A stretch of DNA of 5,191 nucleotides from Oscillospiraceae bacterium (GTDB taxonomy: Bacteria; Bacillota; Clostridia; Oscillospirales; Ruminococcaceae): assembly GCA_031281115.1 (NCBI GenBank), contig JAITFV010000097.1, positions 1 through 5,191 of the forward strand. Reading direction: 5' to 3'. Every line of letters starts with the position of its first letter. Within the stretch, counting starts at the first letter, position 1. Shown here piece by piece: positions 1-5,191 of the stretch. The translations under genes and the position numbers were made by a program. The notes beneath the pieces are model-generated. The model was given only the letters and a program-made list of their open reading frames with translations, did not search any database and was not told the origin of the DNA.

Positions 1-777
1 CCTCATTCGCACCACTTTGAACACGCAAAGCTGTGCATGGAAGCGGGCAAGAATGTACTTGCCGAGAAAGCATTTACAGTAAACGCGAAGCAGGCGCGTG
101 AGCTTATTGAAACCGCGAACAAGAAAAAACTGTTACTTGCGGAGGCGATTTGGACCCGCTATATGCCGAGCCGTTTCGCTCTTGAAAAAATACTCGCCTC
201 AAAAATAATAGGCGAGCCTTATGAGCTGACCTGCAACTTAGGTTACGATAATATTCACATGGAGCGGATGTATAAACCTGAGCTTGCGGGCGGCGCGCTT
301 TTAGATTTGGGCGTATATGTGATTAACTTCGCGCTGATGTGCTTTGGTACTGACATAGAATCAATTATCAGCAGCGCGGATTTGCACGAGAGCGGCACTG
401 ATTTGCACAACAGAATCACGATTAATTTTAAAGACGGGAAGCGGGCGGAGTTGTACGCGAGTTTAGACGAATTCACCGACAGAAAAGGCATAATCCGCGG
501 CAGCAGCGGTTATATCGAAGCAGAAAATATCAATAATATCGAGTGGATTCGGACTCATGCTGACAAAGCCCGGACAGTGCAGTTCGATGTACCGAAGCAG
601 ATTACAGGGCTTGAATATCAAGTTCGCGCCTGCAAGAGAGCAATCGAGGGCGGCAAAACAGAGTGCGCGGAAATGCCGCATAAAGAAATCCTGCGGGTTA
701 TGGAAATAATGGACGATTTGAGGAAAAACTGGGGGGTAGTTTATCCTTTTGAGCAGGCACAGACGCAATCAGATTGA
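1..777 (+). CDS. Gfo/Idh/MocA family NAD(P)-dependent oxidoreductase, 5' partial
   Basis: The reading frame is open from base 1, and the residues before the first ATG at 37 (PHSHHFEHAKLC) match the family pattern seen just before the EKP motif, so the gene begins upstream of the window. The visible 258 residues cover the end of the Rossmann nucleotide-binding domain and the whole C-terminal alpha/beta substrate domain; the dinucleotide-binding glycine motif is missing because it lies upstream. The usual EKP(F) motif, with its catalytic lysine, reads EKAF at visible residues 22-25. The family's glycine-rich segment GGALLDLGVY is at about residues 97-106. Together with IWTRYMP it resembles the dihydrodiol dehydrogenase/glucose-fructose oxidoreductase-like branch. 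Such enzymes oxidise or reduce sugars, cyclitols or diols in the cytosol; the substrate cannot be told from this fragment. The gene is convergent with the recF group and ends at TGA 775-777. Family assignment is firm, substrate unknown. Confidence 0.93.
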   Translation, partial: PHSHHFEHAKLCMEAGKNVLAEKAFTVNAKQARELIETANKKKLLLAEAIWTRYMPSRFALEKILASKIIGEPYELTCNLGYDNIHMERMYKPELAGGALLDLGVYVINFALMCFGTDIESIISSADLHESGTDLHNRITINFKDGKRAELYASLDEFTDRKGIIRGSSGYIEAENINNIEWIRTHADKARTVQFDVPKQITGLEYQVRACKRAIEGGKTECAEMPHKEILRVMEIMDDLRKNWGVVYPFEQAQTQSD

Positions 778-788
778 TTCGCCGTTTT

Positions 789-873
789 TCGGAACGCCGA
801 GGGCGTCGTTCCCTACGTTTTATATCCAATTTTATCGGAACGCCGGGGGCGTCGTTCCCTACGTTTTGTATCT
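789..873. repeat. Two tandem copies of a GC-rich hairpin repeat
   Basis: Two 39-base units, 789-827 and 835-873, start 46 bases apart and differ at only three positions (800/846, 822/868, 827/873). Each contains an imperfect palindrome: GGAACG at 791-796 can pair with CGTTCC at 807-812 (837-842 with 853-858 in the second copy). An alternative fold pairs CGCC with GGCG around a GAG loop inside GGAA/TTCC. Both are followed by CTACGTTTT. The unit is much more GC-rich than its surroundings and non-coding. It has the look of a REP- or MITE-like dispersed intergenic element; that it is dispersed elsewhere in the genome is inference. Confidence 0.75.
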
Positions 874-907
874 ATATCAACACAATCGTTTAACAGCGCT
901 TAATTTT

Positions 908-941
908 AAAACCAGCACATGTTTACAAGTGCTGGTTTTTT
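908..941. terminator. Bidirectional rho-independent terminator between convergent genes
   Basis: Arms 908-918 and 929-939 form an 11-bp perfect stem (AAAACCAGCAC / GTGCTGGTTTT) with a 10-base loop. On the plus strand the descending arm runs into six T residues (936-941), a standard intrinsic terminator for the oxidoreductase transcript 130 bases after its stop. On the minus strand the same stem ends in TTTT followed by AAAATT, so it can also terminate the recF-remB transcript, though with a shorter T tract. The remB stop codon (923-925) lies in the loop and its last sense codons lie in one arm. Confidence 0.85.
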
Positions 942-1207
942 GCTCTTTTCACAATTGTCCCCGTACTCACATTTGTCACGAAAACAGTTTCTTCTGTTAA
1001 TATAAAGCTTTCAGGCATACTTTCCAAGTCCTGCGAACAATAATAAACTCCTCCGCTTTTTTGCGCGGCGGCAAGGAAGCTGTTGACGCTCGGATTCACC
1101 GTTGTTCTTTCAATATCAAATACGCCGAGCAGGTCACTACAGTAAATTGAAACGTCCCCACCCAGATGTATGAAAGTGGAATTGTCCTTTTTTAACAAGC
1201 CAAGCAC
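923..1207 (-). CDS. remB: RemB-like DUF370 protein (YaaB family)
   Basis: This is a small protein of the RemA/RemB (DUF370) family, encoded after recF as in Bacillus subtilis, where yaaB/remB lies between recF and gyrB. Relatives influence extracellular matrix genes in B. subtilis; the role here is inferred only from family. Diagnostic stretches are FIHLGGDVSIYCSDLLGVFDIERTT near the N-terminus, PESFIL in the middle and the C-terminal VFVTNVSTGTIVKR. Family members normally start one or two residues before IHLGGD, but here that position reads TTC ATA with no usable start. The nearest upstream candidates are TTG at 1198, GTG at 1207 and GTG at 1243. I chose GTG 1207 (94 residues) because GGGGGA at 1218-1213 sits five bases upstream as a plausible ribosome-binding site. 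This makes a 71-base overlap with recF. The stop TAA is inside the terminator hairpin. Identity is good; the start is uncertain. Confidence 0.85.
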   Translation of the reverse strand: MLGLLKKDNSTFIHLGGDVSIYCSDLLGVFDIERTTVNPSVNSFLAAAQKSGGVYYCSQDLESMPESFILTEETVFVTNVSTGTIVKRAKNQHL

Positions 1208-2327
1208 GTAAATCCCCCGAATTGTCAAATTCGCCGTAATCACAGGAAGTAATGAAAACCTGCGAGCGGCCTAACTTATTTACTACATAATCACGCCGTT
1301 TTGCGTCAAGCTCACCAAGTACCTCATCAAGCAGAATCACCGGTGTTTCGTTATTATATGCACGGATGATTTCAGCTTCGGCAAGCTTGAGAATAAGCGA
1401 AATGCTTTTAATCTGCCCCTGCGAACCGAACTCGCGGGCGTTAATATCGTTGATAAAAAACATGAGGTCGTCTTTGTGCGCGCCTACTTTTATGCGGAAC
1501 TCCGACGGGCGCAGCCCGTAAGTTTGGTGCTTGTTAAGCATATCGACGTAACTCGCGTACAGCCCGTCTTTGTCGTTGAAGTCGGGCAGCTCGTCCTGCA
1601 CATCGCCGAAGACATTGCTGCGATACATCAAAGCAAGCTCTTCCCGTCCGACTGTCAGCTCATCATAAAGTTTAATCGCAGTTTTCCGCAGCAGTTCAAA
1701 GTATTTAAGACGTCCGTATGTAAGGTTAATCCCCTGCCGAATCAAAATATCGCTCCAAATGCCAATCATATCGCGGGTATTTCGCACTGTATCGGGAGAA
1801 GCCACGATTTCGTTATTCAAAGCGGCAAGCTGCTTTAAAGCCGCCGTATAATCCGTGACAGCGCGCTTGTGCGCTTTGTTTTGCATGAGTGCAATGTTGT
1901 CGATATAATAACGGCGCAGTTCAGCCGCACCTTTGATAAGCTGGAGGTGTTCAGGCGCGAAAACAACGTGTTTAAGTTCACCGTATAAATCTGCGGCGGT
2001 TCTGAAAGGCATATCATTCATTTCTACGGATACGCGCCCGCCTGTGATTTTGTAGCTAATTACATTTTCCTTGCCGGGAGCGGCATCGGATTCAAAAAGC
2101 AGTGAAATCGAGGTTTCGGGGGCGTCTTCTCCCTCGGCGTGAAAAGGCACAAATGAAGCTGTCCGGGCGCGGCGAAAGCCTTTCCCGAGGCACAGCGAAA
2201 TAGCCTCCAGCATATTTGTTTTGCCCTGCGCGTTGTCGCCGTAAAAAATGTTGACGCCTTCGCAGAATTCAAGCTCGGCTTCTTTTATATTACGGAAATT
2301 TTCAACTCTGATTGCCCTGATAATCAT
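1137..2327 (-). CDS. recF: DNA replication/repair protein RecF
   Basis: RecF is a cytosolic SMC/ABC-like ATPase that, with RecO and RecR, helps load RecA at single-strand gaps and stalled forks. The 396-residue product shows the complete set of motifs in order: MIIRAIRVENFRN at the N-terminus; Walker A GDNAQGKTN at 30-38; the GAHKDDLMF segment at 282-290 (usual form GPHRDDL); the signature region FGSQGQIKS at about 300-308; Walker B PVILLDE at 329-335; the D-loop GELD at 338-341; and VFITSCD near the end. RecF proteins are commonly about 360-375 residues. The extra residues are mainly a C-terminal tail after VKKGQFHF that overlaps the remB frame. The ATG at 2327 overlaps the yaaA stop as ATGA, and GAGGT about nine bases upstream inside yaaA is a good ribosome-binding site. 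This supports translational coupling. No key residue is missing. Confidence 0.97.
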   Translation of the reverse strand: MIIRAIRVENFRNIKEAELEFCEGVNIFYGDNAQGKTNMLEAISLCLGKGFRRARTASFVPFHAEGEDAPETSISLLFESDAAPGKENVISYKITGGRVSVEMNDMPFRTAADLYGELKHVVFAPEHLQLIKGAAELRRYYIDNIALMQNKAHKRAVTDYTAALKQLAALNNEIVASPDTVRNTRDMIGIWSDILIRQGINLTYGRLKYFELLRKTAIKLYDELTVGREELALMYRSNVFGDVQDELPDFNDKDGLYASYVDMLNKHQTYGLRPSEFRIKVGAHKDDLMFFINDINAREFGSQGQIKSISLILKLAEAEIIRAYNNETPVILLDEVLGELDAKRRDYVVNKLGRSQVFITSCDYGEFDNSGDLRAWLVKKGQFHFHTSGWGRFNLL

Positions 2328-2536
2328 TTTACGGATACCTCGAATTTTTCAGTTCCAAATGTAATTATTTCGCCGCCGAAAAGTTTTTTTCCTCTTTGCC
2401 CGCAGATTTCGCCGTTCACGGCGACCTCTCCGTTTTGTATCAAAAGTTTTGCTTCGCCGCCGCTCGACACAAGCGAAGCGAGCTTCAAAGCTTGCTCTAA
2501 TTTTATACAGGGCGGGCTTATATAAATCTTTTTCAT
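2324..2536 (-). CDS. yaaA: S4-domain protein YaaA
   Basis: This 70-residue protein consists of little more than one S4 RNA-binding domain. The core reads LEQALKLASLVSSGGEAK (about residues 13-30), followed by LIQNGEVAVNGE and RGKKLFGGE, the hallmark loop and basic patch of S4 domains. Length and position directly before recF match the YaaA group found near recF across Bacillota, which is associated with ribosome/RNA binding; the exact role is not shown here. The TGA stop overlaps the recF ATG by four bases. The start ATG at 2536 gives the N-terminus expected for the family, but I see no clear Shine-Dalgarno site in front of it: the leader is an AT-rich stretch preceded by a heptamer repeat. 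In related genomes dnaN usually precedes this gene; here a tRNA methyltransferase does. Confidence 0.93.
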   Translation of the reverse strand: MKKIYISPPCIKLEQALKLASLVSSGGEAKLLIQNGEVAVNGEICGQRGKKLFGGEIITFGTEKFEVSVK

Positions 2537-2552
2537 ATATTTATTTTACATT

Positions 2553-2595
2553 GTTCATCGTCAATTGTCAATCGTCAATTGTCAATTGTCAATTG
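2553..2595. repeat. Heptamer tandem repeat (GTCAATT type) at the methyltransferase-yaaA junction
   Basis: Six consecutive 7-base units run from 2553 to 2594: GTTCATC, GTCAATT, GTCAATC, then three GTCAATT, followed by G. On the minus strand this reads as repeated CAATTGA. Each CAATTG is itself palindromic, so the array can fold in several registers. The repeat supplies the final codons (QLTIDN) and the TGA stop of the upstream methyltransferase and fills more than half of the 38-base gap to yaaA. Arrays of this kind occur between genes in various gut-type bacteria and are often mis-called as coding (for example as IVNCQ repeats); that comparison is from general knowledge, not a search. Confidence 0.88.
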
Positions 2596-3231
2596 GATTA
2601 CCGCCCCTGCTTTTCCGCCTTTTTTTGCATCAATGAGCAAAAGGCGCGGTTCATTTTTGTTATTAGATATAATCCGCAGAACCTTCGGTTCTAAATTATA
2701 TTTTCGCAAAGTGCAGATTACATCAGTCAACCGCTCGGGAATATGGCACATTTTGAGCCTTCCGCCATGCTTTAAAAGCCTGCCCGCCGCCGCTATGCAA
2801 TCGCCGAGAGTACAGAGCAGCTCGTGCCGCGCAGAGCCTTGACCTTCGCGCCTGAAGCCGTCGTCAGCTTTGTAATAAGGCGGATTCATGGTGACTAAAT
2901 CAACGCTTCCCGCGGGAATCTGCGTGATGTTTTTTAAGTCTTCATGTACGGGGAAAATAATATTTTCAAGCGAGTTTATTCTCACGCTCCCGCGCAGTAA
3001 ATTAACCGCGTCCTCATTAATATCAAGTGCGTAGATTTTATGCAGGGGCGAACTGTGTTCGCCCGAAACAAGCAGAAACGGCACGATTCCGCAGCCGGTG
3101 CATAAATCCGCGATTACTTGTGCGGGTTTCGGTGCGGCGAAGTCGGCTAAGTTTACCGCGTCTGTTCCGAAGCGGTGTTCTTTGCTGACGCATAACTTTA
3201 ACTCGCCTATTTCAAATATCTCATATTTCAT
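2575..3231 (-). CDS. trmN6: tRNA1(Val) (adenine-N6)-methyltransferase-like protein, C-terminally shortened
   Basis: This is a class I SAM-dependent methyltransferase of the TrmN6 (YfiC/YabB) group, which methylates N6 of an adenine next to the anticodon of a valine tRNA in E. coli. Visible motifs are the substrate/cofactor lead-in FGTDAVNLADFA (21-32), SAM-binding motif I DLCTGCG (42-48), the acidic residue after motif II in ALDIN (D70), and the N6-adenine catalytic motif NPPY (116-119). HGGRLK (155-160) and RLLLIDAKKGGKAG (196-209) follow the family pattern. Typical members are about 245 residues and continue after KGGKPG with a further 25-30 residues. This one has 218 and ends VIQLTIDN, encoded by the heptamer repeat. 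The SAM and NPPY core is intact, so it may still be active. The ATG at 3231 has AGGAG nine bases upstream. It is probably first gene of the yaaA-recF-remB transcript. Exact tRNA target is inferred. Confidence 0.88.
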   Translation of the reverse strand: MKYEIFEIGELKLCVSKEHRFGTDAVNLADFAAPKPAQVIADLCTGCGIVPFLLVSGEHSSPLHKIYALDINEDAVNLLRGSVRINSLENIIFPVHEDLKNITQIPAGSVDLVTMNPPYYKADDGFRREGQGSARHELLCTLGDCIAAAGRLLKHGGRLKMCHIPERLTDVICTLRKYNLEPKVLRIISNNKNEPRLLLIDAKKGGKAGAVIQLTIDN

Positions 3232-3397
3232 TAGATATTTCTCCTAAGACGAATTTTCGCATTAATACTATATGTATAGTCCTTTAACTTTAAAATATAT
3301 AGAATTTTAAGTTAATCGAGTATATTGCAAGAAAATTCAACGCAATATGGCGGAAAAGGTGCCGAAAATCTGTCATGAGCGAGGTTGGCGGAGTTGT
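3232..3397 (-). promoter_or_regulatory. AT-rich intergenic region with candidate promoter for the trmN6-yaaA-recF-remB operon
   Basis: This is the only sizeable gap upstream of the recF group, so a promoter is expected here on the minus strand. One candidate pair is TTAAAG (3293-3288) and TAGTAT (3270-3265) with a 17-base spacer, placing the start point a few tens of bases before the 3231 ATG. A TATACT at 3324-3319 is a better -10 match, but its only -35 partner, TTGCGT (3345-3340), is at a short 15-base spacing. Two inverted repeats lie here: ACTATA-TG-TATAGT at 3268-3281, overlapping the first candidate -10, and ATATTGC/GCAATAT at 3322-3328 and 3342-3348. I see no T-tailed hairpin to terminate the HAD gene, so readthrough from upstream is possible. 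All assignments here are by eye. Confidence 0.35.
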
Positions 3398-4045
3398 CTA
3401 TTTATCTCTCGTTGAAAGCGTTGAGTTAAGTATATAATATAAATCGCTGAAATTTTGAACCGCGAAGTCAGCGTTCAGCGTATTGTTCACATTAGGCGTA
3501 AACAGGCAAAACTTAACTCCGGTTTTATTGGCGCACTCTAAATCAACGCCGCGGTCGCCGATATAAAGAATCTCTTCCTTGTTCATATTATGCTTTTCTA
3601 TGAGATGAAGAAGCGCGTCGGGCGCGGGCTTCTTCGGGAAGCCGTTGTCCGAGGTTATAAAATCTCTGAAAATATTGTTGAAGCCGTGCTTTTGCATCAT
3701 GGAGAGCGCGCTCTTATCGCGGTGTGTATACAGGTAATTTAAGCTCCCTTGGTCGAAAACAAACTTACAGACTAAATAGGCGTCGTTTGCGGGCAGGGTG
3801 TGCTGATTTTCATATAAAATGCGGAAATCATTGTATTTTTCAATAAAGTCATCGTCTATTTCAAACTTTTCCGTGTAAAAATCGTAGGCATGCTGCAAGG
3901 AAATGCGCATATGCTTTTCGATTTCATTAACGTTTTCGTGAACTAAATATTCTTTTCGGAGCATTACTAAAAACGCCTGCGCTGTATGCGGATAGGTGTT
4001 GAACAGCGTACCGTCAAAGTCCCAAATTATATGCTTGAAATCCAT
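3398..4045 (-). CDS. HAD-superfamily hydrolase, phosphoglycolate phosphatase-like
   Basis: This 215-residue cytosolic protein has all four HAD motifs. Motif I is DFDGT at 9-13, with D9 the expected nucleophile and D11 the acid/base. Motif II is the threonine in YTHRD (T107). Motif III is the lysine in KKPAPD (138-143). Motif IV is GDRGVDLECA at 163-172, with D164 and D168 for magnesium. The helical cap between motif I and II (about 16-85) is the subfamily IA type seen in phosphoglycolate phosphatases, beta-phosphoglucomutases and similar enzymes. Length is normal. The substrate cannot be set from motifs; Gph-like or a general sugar-phosphate/nucleotide phosphatase are equally possible. AAAGGAG lies six bases before ATG 4045. 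It follows the membrane protein gene with a 49-base gap on the same strand and may be co-transcribed with it. Confidence 0.9.
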   Translation of the reverse strand: MDFKHIIWDFDGTLFNTYPHTAQAFLVMLRKEYLVHENVNEIEKHMRISLQHAYDFYTEKFEIDDDFIEKYNDFRILYENQHTLPANDAYLVCKFVFDQGSLNYLYTHRDKSALSMMQKHGFNNIFRDFITSDNGFPKKPAPDALLHLIEKHNMNKEEILYIGDRGVDLECANKTGVKFCLFTPNVNNTLNADFAVQNFSDLYYILNSTLSTRDK

Positions 4046-4094
4046 GTGTTTCTCCTTTGATTTAGGCTATGTCAGACAATCAATGCGCCGCACG

Positions 4095-5191
4095 TTACTC
4101 CTGCGAAATCGCAAACGCCTCTGCCCTTTCGCCCTTTGCAGTGAAGATAAGATGGTCGGCAGTAACAGCGAGTATAACCATATCGTCTGAATCATTGATG
4201 TAATTAAAAATATCAAAATTTGCATATCTGCTGAACGCCGAAATGATAAAACAATCTTCAGGCAGTTCGTTAAAATCTGCCGCTGTTTCAATAACCGTAT
4301 TACGGTTTAAAAAACGCAGAACCGGCGCAAGTTCGCTATTATTTATAATATAAGTCGGCGGCGCGTCAGCCGAGTTATAAATGAACTCGGAAACAGTATG
4401 AGCCGCTGTGTTTTCGCGTTCGGCGCGTTCGGCTTCAGCAGGAAGGGCGATAACTGCGAGATACACCCCCGAGTATAAAAAAACTAACAATAAACTAAGC
4501 GTAATAATATGCCCGCGGTAGCGTTCCGCGCAGCCCACTAAGACAAACAGCAGCGCAATTACGCAGAAAACCTTGGAAACATCGGCAAGCGACGACGATG
4601 TATTATAAATTACGAATATTATACCGAGAGCAAGTGCGGCGAATACCGTTCGCTTGAAATCCAAGCCGTGTATGAAAATATAGCAGAACGCGAACAGCAC
4701 CAAAAACGGCGAAGCACTGTCTATTGAAACCATGAATGCGTTGTAAACAAGGGCGAAGAAAGCGAACATTTTCAGCGGCGAGTCTTTCTGCACAAACGCG
4801 CAAACACAAAGACAAACGCCGAGTATACCTATCCCCCATGTTGAGATTGCAAGATAATACAAATTTGCGGAAATATCGCTCACTGCGAAAAAATTAAAAC
4901 CCACTGCGGCGTTAAGCCGTTCATTAATGTATAGCTGTAAAGCTGTGAAAACCGCGAACGCAGGGAAGAATCCGGGGAAAGAAAATGTTTTTACGCGGAG
5001 TATATAACGCGCATAAAACACTAAAAGTATAAATGTGATTACTAATGTCCACAACTGCGGCTCTGCGGCAGGAGCGAAGGCGAGGACTGTTGCGGCGAAA
5101 AAAGACAGAAAGAATCTTGCTGCGCGGTTTTTCGTGTTTACGGTTCTCATGAACACATAAAAAAGGAGCAGCGGCAGGAAAATGCCGAGCG
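4095..5191 (-). CDS. Polytopic membrane protein of unknown function, 5' partial
   Basis: The frame stays open through the window edge, and the codons upstream of the first possible start (GTG 5156) encode the hydrophobic stretch LGIFLPLLLFY, which runs into the next residues as one membrane helix. The gene therefore starts beyond the window. The 364 visible residues show about ten hydrophobic helices up to about residue 249, for example LWTLVITFILLVFYARYIL and IITLSLLLVFLYSGVYLAVIAL. A non-membrane C-terminal domain of about 115 residues follows, containing APPTYIINNSELAPVLRFLNRNTVIETA split by short strands. Many helices followed by a small soluble domain recalls GT-C glycosyltransferases and other envelope glycan proteins, but the catalytic loop of such enzymes would be in the missing N-terminal part and I see no diagnostic motif. 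I do not recognise the family. It precedes the HAD phosphatase on the same strand; a functional link is unproven. Confidence 0.85.
   Translation of the reverse strand, partial: LGIFLPLLLFYVFMRTVNTKNRAARFFLSFFAATVLAFAPAAEPQLWTLVITFILLVFYARYILRVKTFSFPGFFPAFAVFTALQLYINERLNAAVGFNFFAVSDISANLYYLAISTWGIGILGVCLCVCAFVQKDSPLKMFAFFALVYNAFMVSIDSASPFLVLFAFCYIFIHGLDFKRTVFAALALGIIFVIYNTSSSLADVSKVFCVIALLFVLVGCAERYRGHIITLSLLLVFLYSGVYLAVIALPAEAERAERENTAAHTVSEFIYNSADAPPTYIINNSELAPVLRFLNRNTVIETAADFNELPEDCFIISAFSRYANFDIFNYINDSDDMVILAVTADHLIFTAKGERAEAFAISQE

Noticed and set aside
778..907. Possible RNA gene or riboswitch between the oxidoreductase and the terminator
   Set aside because: The structure is explained by two copies of a hairpin repeat; no tRNA-, rRNA- or known riboswitch-like core is visible and it lies downstream of a gene, not upstream.
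749..1000. Plus-strand reading frame of 83 residues across the hairpin repeats and terminator
   Set aside because: It crosses two repeat copies and an intrinsic terminator and overlaps remB antisense; no protein-like pattern.
1187..1196. A6G2 run in recF considered as a programmed -1 frameshift site joining recF to remB
   Set aside because: remB lies in the +1 frame relative to recF, so a canonical -1 slip would not enter it; internal initiation is simpler.
1476..1838. Plus-strand 120-residue reading frame inside recF
   Set aside because: It is entirely antisense to RecF, whose motifs are complete, and shows no family signature.
2553..2595. Heptamer array considered as a CRISPR array or integron attachment site
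   Set aside because: Units are 7 bases and directly adjacent with no spacers, and there is no associated cas or integrase gene in the window.
2449..2694. Plus-strand reading frame containing IVNCQ-type repeats
   Set aside because: It runs antisense through yaaA, the heptamer repeat and the methyltransferase end; the repeated peptide is only the translation of the tandem DNA repeat.
3375..3440. Short plus-strand open frame starting MSEVGGVVYLS at the end of the HAD gene
   Set aside because: About 21 codons, no clear ribosome-binding site, and mostly antisense to the HAD gene's 3' end; too weak to call.
4603..4839. Minus-strand reading frame within the membrane protein gene, and the antisense frame at 3996-4190
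   Set aside because: Both are alternate-frame products of well-supported genes, with no ribosome-binding site or recognisable domain.

Overview
The window looks like chromosomal DNA of a Bacillota (Firmicutes) bacterium, most likely a clostridial lineage. The main evidence is a minus-strand run of S4-domain protein YaaA, RecF and a RemB-like DUF370 protein. This is the gene order classically seen between dnaN and gyrB in Bacilli and Clostridia. Base composition is moderate, Shine-Dalgarno sites are clear at several genes, and there are short dispersed-type repeats between genes. I cannot name a genus from the sequence.

Layout. Positions 1-777 (plus) hold the C-terminal three quarters of a Gfo/Idh/MocA-type NAD(P)-dependent oxidoreductase whose start lies before the window. 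Positions 778-907 are non-coding and carry a GC-rich hairpin repeat in two tandem copies. A strong stem-loop at 908-941 is shared with the convergent minus-strand genes. From 3231 down to 923 on the minus strand runs a probable operon: a TrmN6/YabB-like tRNA adenine methyltransferase, YaaA, RecF and RemB. Positions 3232-3397 are an AT-rich non-coding stretch that probably holds this operon's promoter. Positions 3398-4045 (minus) encode a HAD-superfamily phosphatase, and 4095 to the window end (minus) encode a polytopic membrane protein that continues past the window edge.

How it fits together. YaaA, RecF and RemB are tightly linked: yaaA and recF overlap as ATGA, and recF and remB overlap by tens of bases. 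This fits a replication/repair housekeeping module with translational coupling. Neither dnaN nor gyrB is adjacent: a methyltransferase sits where dnaN would be, and a convergent oxidoreductase sits where gyrB would be. A heptamer repeat (GTCAATT type) fills the methyltransferase-yaaA junction, appears to supply the last codons and stop of a shortened methyltransferase, and occupies most of the yaaA leader. The HAD phosphatase and membrane protein form a separate co-directional pair without a clear functional link to the module.

I found no RNA gene, CRISPR array, insertion sequence, prophage or defence system. The window is mostly ordinary core genome. The points worth a second look are the repeat-altered methyltransferase end, the recF/remB overlap without an obvious remB ATG, the two-copy hairpin repeat and the shared terminator.
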